Assembly (NCBI RefSeq): GCF_008152325.1
Contig: NZ_CP042243.1
Coordinates: 439,026-503,025, forward strand
DNA from: Crassaminicella thermophila
GTDB taxonomy: Bacteria; Bacillota; Clostridia; Peptostreptococcales; Thermotaleaceae
DNA length: 64,000 bases
Reading direction: 5' to 3'
Shown here: in pieces, positions 59,151 to 64,000 of the stretch
Numbering within the stretch: the stretch's first letter is position 1
Layout of the letters: every line of letters starts with the position of its first letter
Program-made: the position numbers and the translations under genes
The notes under the pieces: model-generated
Database searches by the model: none
The model's input: the letters and a program-made list of their open reading frames with translations, nothing else
Told to the model about the DNA's origin: nothing

Positions 59151-60863
59151 ATGAGCGGAAGCTTTTTTGGGTTAAATATAGCAAGATCAGGACTATTTGC
59201 AAGTCAAAGAGCACTTCAAATTACAGGACACAACATTGCAAATGCAGGAACTCCAGGCTACAGCAGACAAAGATTAAACGTTAATCAGTCTAATCCAATA
59301 TCATTGCCTGGTGGAGAAGGAATGCTCGGAACAGGAGTGGATACAGACAATATCCAGCAAATTAGAGATGAATTTTTAGATTTTAAGATTAGACAAGAAT
59401 TTGTAACAAAGGGAGAATGGGAAGCAAGATCAGAATCTTTGCAGCAGATAGAAGCTATCTTTAATGAACCTTCTGATAGTGGAGTAAGAAAGGTAATGGA
59501 TGAATTTTTTTCTGCATTACATGAATTAAATAAAAATCCTGACAACCTTACTGCAAGAGCACAGGTAAGAGAACGGGGAATTGCACTAACTAAAACAATA
59601 AACTATATGTATAATCAACTAGAGGACATGCAAGAAAATACAGATTTTGCAATAGAAACTACCGTCAATCAAATAAATGGCTACGCAAAAGAAATTGCAG
59701 CATTAAATGAACAAATTATAAGATATGAACTAGATGGAAGCAATGCAAATGATTTAAGAGATCAAAGAAATCTGTTAATCGACAAGCTTTCTCAATTAGT
59801 AGATATTGAGGTTCAAGAGATACCAATAAGCGGAAGTAAAGATGGAGCAAGTACATTAAAAATTATGATAAATGGAAGTACATTGGTATTTCAGGAAAAG
59901 TACAACAAATTAGAACTAAGACCAAGAGAAATAACAAAAAACTATCTGGACAGGCCAAACCTTTTAGAGGTTTCATGGGAAACAGGAACATCCTTTAGCT
60001 GTGTATCTGGAAAGTTAAAAGGACTTTTAGATATTAGAGACAATATGACAGGAAAGGAAAAAGGGATTCCTTACTATATGAACCAGCTAAATAGATTCAG
60101 TACAACCTTTGCAGCTCATTTTAATATGCAGCATGGAGCAGGATATGGTTTATCTGATTCAGGAACAGGAATTCCATTTTTTAATGGTCCTTATTTGATG
60201 AAAGTAGCTAGTGGATATACATTATCAGCTGATGAAAAAGCTAGTGGCTATAAAATTATTACAGATGCAAGTGGAAATGAATATAAAACAAAGGATTTAA
60301 ATAATAGTGGAGTAGAATTTGCACTACCTACAGATGTAGTTGGATCAAAGGATGAAGAAATTATTAGAAATTTTGAAGATAAAAACAAAGGGTTTACACT
60401 TATCAAAATAGATGGAAATTGGTTTAAAACAAAAACCATAAATGCTGGAAATATGGATATTTCAAAGGAAATTCATGACAGCCTAAACAACATTGCAGCA
60501 GCATCAAATGCAGATAGCTTGGGAGAGGGGTTAGCAGGAGATGGCAACAATGCTTTAAAGCTAAATGAACTACGACATGATGTGGATATGTTTGAATGGG
60601 GAAGTCCTGATGATTTCTTCAAATCAGTGATTTCAAACCTAGGGGTTGATGGTCAGGAAGCAATCAGAATGGTAGATAATCAGCAGGTTTTGATTAATGA
60701 TATAGATAATAAGCGGCAATCAATATCTGGAGTATCATTAGATGAAGAAATGTCTAATATGATAAAGTTTCAGCATGCATACAATGCTTGTGCAAGAATG
60801 ATTACTACTGTTGATGAAATGTTGGATAAGATTATAAACGGAATGGGTACAGTAGGAAGATAA
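59151..60863 (+). CDS. flgK: Flagellar hook-associated protein 1
   Basis: 570 residues. The N-terminal rod domain has GLNIARSGLFASQRALQITGHNIANAGTPGYSRQ (in parts: ALQITGHNIANAGTPGYSRQ). The C-terminal FQHAYNACARMITTVDEMLDKIINGMG-type helix (HAYNACARMITTVDEML) is the family's end. It joins hook to filament. A 12-base gap from flgN and GGTGGGATTAGG as ribosome site. Confidence 0.97.
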   Translation: MSGSFFGLNIARSGLFASQRALQITGHNIANAGTPGYSRQRLNVNQSNPISLPGGEGMLGTGVDTDNIQQIRDEFLDFKIRQEFVTKGEWEARSESLQQIEAIFNEPSDSGVRKVMDEFFSALHELNKNPDNLTARAQVRERGIALTKTINYMYNQLEDMQENTDFAIETTVNQINGYAKEIAALNEQIIRYELDGSNANDLRDQRNLLIDKLSQLVDIEVQEIPISGSKDGASTLKIMINGSTLVFQEKYNKLELRPREITKNYLDRPNLLEVSWETGTSFSCVSGKLKGLLDIRDNMTGKEKGIPYYMNQLNRFSTTFAAHFNMQHGAGYGLSDSGTGIPFFNGPYLMKVASGYTLSADEKASGYKIITDASGNEYKTKDLNNSGVEFALPTDVVGSKDEEIIRNFEDKNKGFTLIKIDGNWFKTKTINAGNMDISKEIHDSLNNIAAASNADSLGEGLAGDGNNALKLNELRHDVDMFEWGSPDDFFKSVISNLGVDGQEAIRMVDNQQVLINDIDNKRQSISGVSLDEEMSNMIKFQHAYNACARMITTVDEMLDKIINGMGTVGR

Positions 60864-60887
60864 AGGTAAATAAGTGAGGGGAACAAT

Positions 60888-61841
60888 ATGCGAATCACAA
60901 ATTCAATGATGACAAATACAATGCTTTTAAATTTAAATAATAATTTAAGAAGGTTAGATCAATGGAATAAACAAATGTCAACAGGAAAGAAGTTTTCTAT
61001 GCCTTCTGATAATCCTATTGGTGTATCAAAGAGTTTAGAACTAAATACAGCAGTAGCAGAATTAGAACAACACAAAAGGAATGCACAAGATGCTCTATCG
61101 TGGCTTGAAATAACAGAATCAGCAGTAGAAGATGTAGGAAATTTATTGCAAAGGGCAAGAGAGTTAGCAGTAAGTGCAGATGGAACAGAAACAAAAGAAG
61201 ATAAAGAAAAAATACAAGTAGAAATAGACCAGCTAAAAGAACAGATAATAAAGGTAGCAAATACTACATATGCTGGAAAACATATTTTTTCAGGCTATAA
61301 GACAGATAAAGATTTGTTAGATAGTGATGGAAAATACAATATTGATATTAAAAATAATGAAAAAATGAACTATGAAGTAGGTATCAGTGACAAAATAGAT
61401 GTAAACACCTTAGGTAATAAGCTATTTGGGGTTATAGACCCTGCATCTTTATCCTATGATACAGACTTAGATAAAGTTAATGATATGGAAGCATCAAAAG
61501 CTCAAGAAGCACAATTAATAGCAGTTTTAAATGATTTTAGCAAGGCTTTAAAAAATGATGATCAAGACGGTATACAAAAGGCAATTGCAAGAATAGACAG
61601 TCATCTTGATAATGTACTTAGTATAAGAGGGGAAATAGGAGCAAAAACTAATAGGGTAGAAATGACTATAAAGCGTATAGATAGAGATATAATTAATTTT
61701 ACAGGGCTTCTTTCTAAAAATGAAGATGCAGATATGGCAGAAGTTATTATGAAGTTTAAAAATGATGAAAATGTATACAGAGCATCTTTATCGGTAGGAG
61801 CAAAAGCTATACAGCCAAGCTTAGTTGATTTTATTAGGTAA
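60888..61841 (+). CDS. flgL: Flagellar hook-associated protein 3
   Basis: 317 residues. N-terminal flagellin-like helix (RITNSMMTNTMLLNLNNN, RLDQWNKQMSTGKKFSMPSDNP) and C-terminal helix (VYRASLSVGAKAIQPSLVDFIR) as ALSVGAK-type end identify FlgL. It forms the hook-filament junction with FlgK. GTGAGGGG precedes the ATG. Confidence 0.96.
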   Translation: MRITNSMMTNTMLLNLNNNLRRLDQWNKQMSTGKKFSMPSDNPIGVSKSLELNTAVAELEQHKRNAQDALSWLEITESAVEDVGNLLQRARELAVSADGTETKEDKEKIQVEIDQLKEQIIKVANTTYAGKHIFSGYKTDKDLLDSDGKYNIDIKNNEKMNYEVGISDKIDVNTLGNKLFGVIDPASLSYDTDLDKVNDMEASKAQEAQLIAVLNDFSKALKNDDQDGIQKAIARIDSHLDNVLSIRGEIGAKTNRVEMTIKRIDRDIINFTGLLSKNEDADMAEVIMKFKNDENVYRASLSVGAKAIQPSLVDFIR

Positions 61842-61859
61842 TTTACTGGAGATGATACT

Positions 61860-62426
61860 ATGGACCTTCAGATAACTACAACCAAAGCATTAATTGGCAT
61901 AAATAGAGTGCCTGGTAAAATGGAAATAAAGCAGCCTAAGGCAGATGTAACTTTAAACATAGAGCATCCAAAATTAGAAATTCATTCAGAACAGGTGAAG
62001 GTGCAGATAGATCAATATCCTTGTAGAGCAGAAGAAGGACTAAAAAACTATATTGATCTTACAAAGGACAATGCAGCCTTTGCAAAACAGAAGGCAATGG
62101 AAGGTATTGCAAGAATAGTAAGTCAAGGAAACCAACTAGCAGCCATTCAGAATGGAGGAAATCCTATAGCTGATCAAGCAGAGGAAAATGCATATAATCT
62201 ATTTGATAAAGAGTTTAATTTTGACTTAATTCCAAAAAGTAGACCAAAAATTGATTTTATAGGTGGAAAAGTAGATATAAAGTTTATTGAAGGAAAGGTA
62301 AAGCCTCAAGTAAAAGTGAACAAGCCTATAATAAATTATACAGTAGGGAAATTTGAAATCTATTTGAGACAAAAAAACAGCATAAACATTGAATATGTAG
62401 GAAAAAAGTTCAACCAGCTTGGTTGA
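61860..62426 (+). CDS. DUF6470-family flagellar-locus protein
   Basis: 188 residues. Low-complexity beta-like repeats of the type QITTTKALIGINRVPGKMEI, KADVTLNIEHPKLEI and PKIDFIGGKVDIKFIEGKV are the family pattern; location between flgL and fliW is characteristic. Function unknown. Its stop lies within a hairpin (62406-62430) just before fliW. Confidence 0.85.
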   Translation: MDLQITTTKALIGINRVPGKMEIKQPKADVTLNIEHPKLEIHSEQVKVQIDQYPCRAEEGLKNYIDLTKDNAAFAKQKAMEGIARIVSQGNQLAAIQNGGNPIADQAEENAYNLFDKEFNFDLIPKSRPKIDFIGGKVDIKFIEGKVKPQVKVNKPIINYTVGKFEIYLRQKNSINIEYVGKKFNQLG

Positions 62427-62430
62427 ACTT
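62406..62430 (+). promoter_or_regulatory. Hairpin between DUF6470 and fliW
   Basis: AAGTTCAACC pairs with GGTTGAACTT around AGCTT. It overlaps the DUF6470 stop codon and lies upstream of the fliW GTG. No T-run follows, so it may tune expression of fliW-csrA rather than terminate. Confidence 0.5.
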
Positions 62431-62452
62431 TAAGATTAAAGGGGGTATTTTT

Positions 62453-62887
62453 GTGATTTTAAATACTAAGCATTTTGGAAAAATTGAAATCGATGAAGAA
62501 AAAATTATTACATTTGAAGAAGGCTTGCTTGGCTTTGAAGCTATAAAAAAATATACAGTTATTATGAATCCAGATAAAGAAGTTCCTTTTCATTGGTTAC
62601 AAGCTGTAGAGGAACCAGATTTGGCATTTGTCATTACAAATCCATTCTTGTTTAAAAAGGATTATGATTTTTATATTCCGGAAAGAATTGTAGATGAATT
62701 AGAGATTCAAAAGGAAGAAGATGTGATGATATTTAGCATTGCAGTAGTTCCAAAGGAATTAAAGAATATGACAATAAATTTAAGAGGACCTTTGATTATT
62801 AATACAAACAATAAAAAGGGGAAACAAATTGTATTAGACACTGATAAGTATCCTTTAAAATACTACATATTTGAGGAAAATAGATAG
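62453..62887 (+). CDS. fliW: Flagellar assembly factor FliW
   Basis: 144 residues from a GTG with AAAGGGGG upstream; an in-frame TTG at 62423 is less likely. Typical strands [17 protein letters not shown] and [20 protein letters not shown] are present. FliW binds CsrA or flagellin and so couples flagellin level to its translation. csrA follows after 11 bases and the flagellin gene is next. Confidence 0.96.
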   Translation: MILNTKHFGKIEIDEEKIITFEEGLLGFEAIKKYTVIMNPDKEVPFHWLQAVEEPDLAFVITNPFLFKKDYDFYIPERIVDELEIQKEEDVMIFSIAVVPKELKNMTINLRGPLIINTNNKKGKQIVLDTDKYPLKYYIFEENR

Positions 62888-62898
62888 GAGGGAGCAGC

Positions 62899-63123
62899 AT
62901 GTTAATACTCAGCAGGAAAAAAGATGAAAGCATTATAATAGATAAAAAAATAGAAATAAAGATTATTGCTATTGAAGAAGGAAAAGTAAGATTAGGTATA
63001 TCTGCTCCTAAGGATATTGAGATTCATAGAAAAGAAGTGTATTTGGAAGTACAAAGAGAGAATAAAGAGGCTGCAGGGGGAAGTCTAAATCTTGAAGCAC
63101 TAGGGGATTTGTTAAAAAAATAG
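62899..63123 (+). CDS. csrA: Carbon storage regulator CsrA (flagellin translation repressor)
   Basis: 74 residues. [30 protein letters not shown] and [13 protein letters not shown] are diagnostic of the RNA-binding dimer. It blocks ribosome access to GGA-containing leader sites; candidate sites lie in the flagellin leader 300 bases downstream. Confidence 0.97.
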   Translation: MLILSRKKDESIIIDKKIEIKIIAIEEGKVRLGISAPKDIEIHRKEVYLEVQRENKEAAGGSLNLEALGDLLKK

Positions 63124-63140
63124 GGAAATATTTATCGAGG

Positions 63141-63173
63141 GTAATTAATTTTTAAAAGAAATATAAAAAGAAC
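63141..63173 (+). repeat. Possible left-end trace of the palindromic element (I)
   Basis: GTAATTAATTTTTAAAAGAA followed by ATATAAAAAGAACG resembles the left edge of the family, but the GTTCATTCC core is absent. The remaining gap to 63266 holds only a 23-codon frame at 63187, with no ribosome site of note. Confidence 0.35.
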
Positions 63174-63266
63174 GGATATTCGCTTTATGGAGAAAAAAGA
63201 ATATGAAAATGAGAAGGAATTATTTAAATTAAAAGAAAGCTTAAGATTTGCAAGATAATAACTTTT

Positions 63267-63296
63267 GTAGTAGAGAAAAACTCTACTATTTTTTTT
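63267..63296 (+). terminator. Terminator upstream of the flagellin gene
   Basis: AGTAGAG pairs with CTCTACT around AAAAA, followed by ATTTTTTTT. Ends the flgM-csrA operon. Confidence 0.85.
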
Positions 63297-63325
63297 ACAA
63301 AAACAGAAAAAATTATAAAAAAAAC

Positions 63326-63352
63326 TAAAGTAGAAAAAATACATGCCGATAA
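63326..63352 (+). promoter_or_regulatory. Sigma-28 promoter of the flagellin gene
   Basis: TAAA, 15 bases, GCCGATAA: an exact match to the sigma-D consensus. Located about 105 bases before the flagellin ATG, leaving a structured leader. Confidence 0.9.
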
Positions 63353-63377
63353 TAATAGTACAAGCAAGTATTTATTC

Positions 63378-63450
63378 CTTACACAAGGGCCCAGTGTAAG
63401 ATAAAAAATTAAAAACTGGACAGGATGTCCACAAAAACATTCAGGGAGGA
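63378..63450 (+). promoter_or_regulatory. Flagellin leader with two candidate CsrA sites
   Basis: Hairpin 63378-63400 (CTTACAC/GTGTAAG) is followed by hairpin 63417-63431 (TGGACA/TGTCCA) whose loop presents ACAGGATGT, almost the CsrA consensus. The ribosome site CAGGGAGGA (63442-63450) has a second GGA. The two-site arrangement matches the CsrA-controlled hag leader of B. subtilis. Confidence 0.75.
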
Positions 63451-63456
63451 ATGAAT

Positions 63457-64000
63457 ATGAGAATTAATCACAACTTAATGGCAATGAATACTCATCGTCA
63501 ATTGGGAATTGGTCAATTTAATGCAGCTAGATCAATGGAAAAATTATCATCAGGTTATAGAATTAATAGAGCTGGTGACGATGCAGCTGGTTTATCTATT
63601 AGTGAGAAAATGAGAGCACAAATAAGAGGACTTAATCAAGCTTCTAGAAATGCTCAGGATGGTATTTCTATGATCCAAACAGCAGAAGGTGCACTTCAAG
63701 AAACACATTCAATACTTCAAAGAATGAGAGAACTTGCAGTACAAGCAGCGAATGATACAAATGTAGAAATTGATAGAGAATCTATTCAGGGTGAAATTGA
63801 ACAATTAAAGAGTGAAATCGATAGAATAGCAGGTTCCACAGAATTCAATAAACAAACTTTATTAAAAGGTGATGGAAAAGTTAACTTAGATAGAACAACT
63901 TTAGTTACAAATTCTAAATTATCAGGTGGAAATACTGTATATACACAAGCTAAGCAGGTAAGTACAATGTCAGGTGGAGCTTCTGGTATTGCTGCGTCAG
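63457..64000 (+). CDS. hag: Flagellin (3' end cut by window)
   Basis: The first 181 codons are present and the frame is open to the window edge. It begins [17 protein letters not shown]; the D0/D1 domain motifs [20 protein letters not shown] and [19 protein letters not shown] are diagnostic. ATG at 63457 is preferred to the in-frame ATG at 63451 because GGAGGA abuts the latter. Sigma-28 promoter and CsrA sites upstream. Confidence 0.97.
   Translation, partial: MRINHNLMAMNTHRQLGIGQFNAARSMEKLSSGYRINRAGDDAAGLSISEKMRAQIRGLNQASRNAQDGISMIQTAEGALQETHSILQRMRELAVQAANDTNVEIDRESIQGEIEQLKSEIDRIAGSTEFNKQTLLKGDGKVNLDRTTLVTNSKLSGGNTVYTQAKQVSTMSGGASGIAAS

Noticed and set aside
63187-63258. 23-codon frame between csrA and hag
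   Set aside because: No ribosome site or recognisable similarity; overlaps an AT-rich spacer.

Overview
The window reads as a chromosome segment of a low-GC, anaerobic, spore-forming, flagellated member of the Clostridia. Spore genes (an H-type small acid-soluble spore protein, a YyaC-type protein, two sigma-K-like promoters), a complete late-flagellar operon, oxygen-sensitive Fe-S enzyme systems, a selenocysteine-decoded gene and typical Gram-positive ribosome binding sites all agree. The genus cannot be fixed from the sequence alone. No tRNA, rRNA or CRISPR array was seen.

Layout. 1-0.6 kb: end of an ABC transporter ATPase. 0.7-8.6 kb: a 2,429-residue DUF11-repeat protein without a signal peptide and a small Pro-Arg-tailed protein, each behind a sequence matching the sigma-K consensus; probably spore-surface proteins. 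8.7-14 kb: Crp-like regulator, purine nucleoside phosphorylase, a XapX miniprotein, class II aldolase, phosphofructokinase, CobT. 14-16.8 kb: an accessory patch with unknown genes and decayed IS3 and ISL3 transposases, closed by an internally deleted duplicate of cobT. 17-25 kb: cell-envelope enzymes, a HEPN/MNT toxin-antitoxin pair bracketed by duplicated 3' ends of an L,D-transpeptidase gene, a macrodomain protein, LrgAB and a second L,D-transpeptidase. 25-28 kb: a PglX-type DNA methyltransferase without other BREX genes. 29.8-34.3 kb: siroheme/Fe-S reductase-like protein, flavin reductase, TetR, and a double-cubane-cluster reductase with its carrier-like protein and activase. 34.3-40.3 kb: SspH, an FAD oxidoreductase, and an opine-dehydrogenase-like protein translationally coupled to a cobalamin mutase-like protein. 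40.5-45 kb: a HesB-like selenoprotein, membrane Fe-S protein and glutaredoxin, with candidate CsoR/CstR-type operators, then a second dehydratase-like/activase cluster. 45-53 kb: pyrBI (pyrB frameshifted, PyrR-type leader), galU, transporter, yyaC, ttcA-like gene, SAM-I riboswitch and metK. 53-57.8 kb: sigma factor, YvrJ, ComK-like protein, RecD2, ComF. 57.8-64 kb: yvyF-like, flgM, flgN, flgK, flgL, DUF6470, fliW, csrA, flagellin (cut by the window end).

Across the window there is a family of palindromic intergenic elements of about 240 bp: four long or full copies plus a short inner-deleted copy and several half copies, all in the same orientation. Arm changes are compensated between copies. 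Together with the selenoprotein/operator module, the sigma-K-linked DUF11 protein and the cobalamin/opine pair, this is the most promising undescribed material here.
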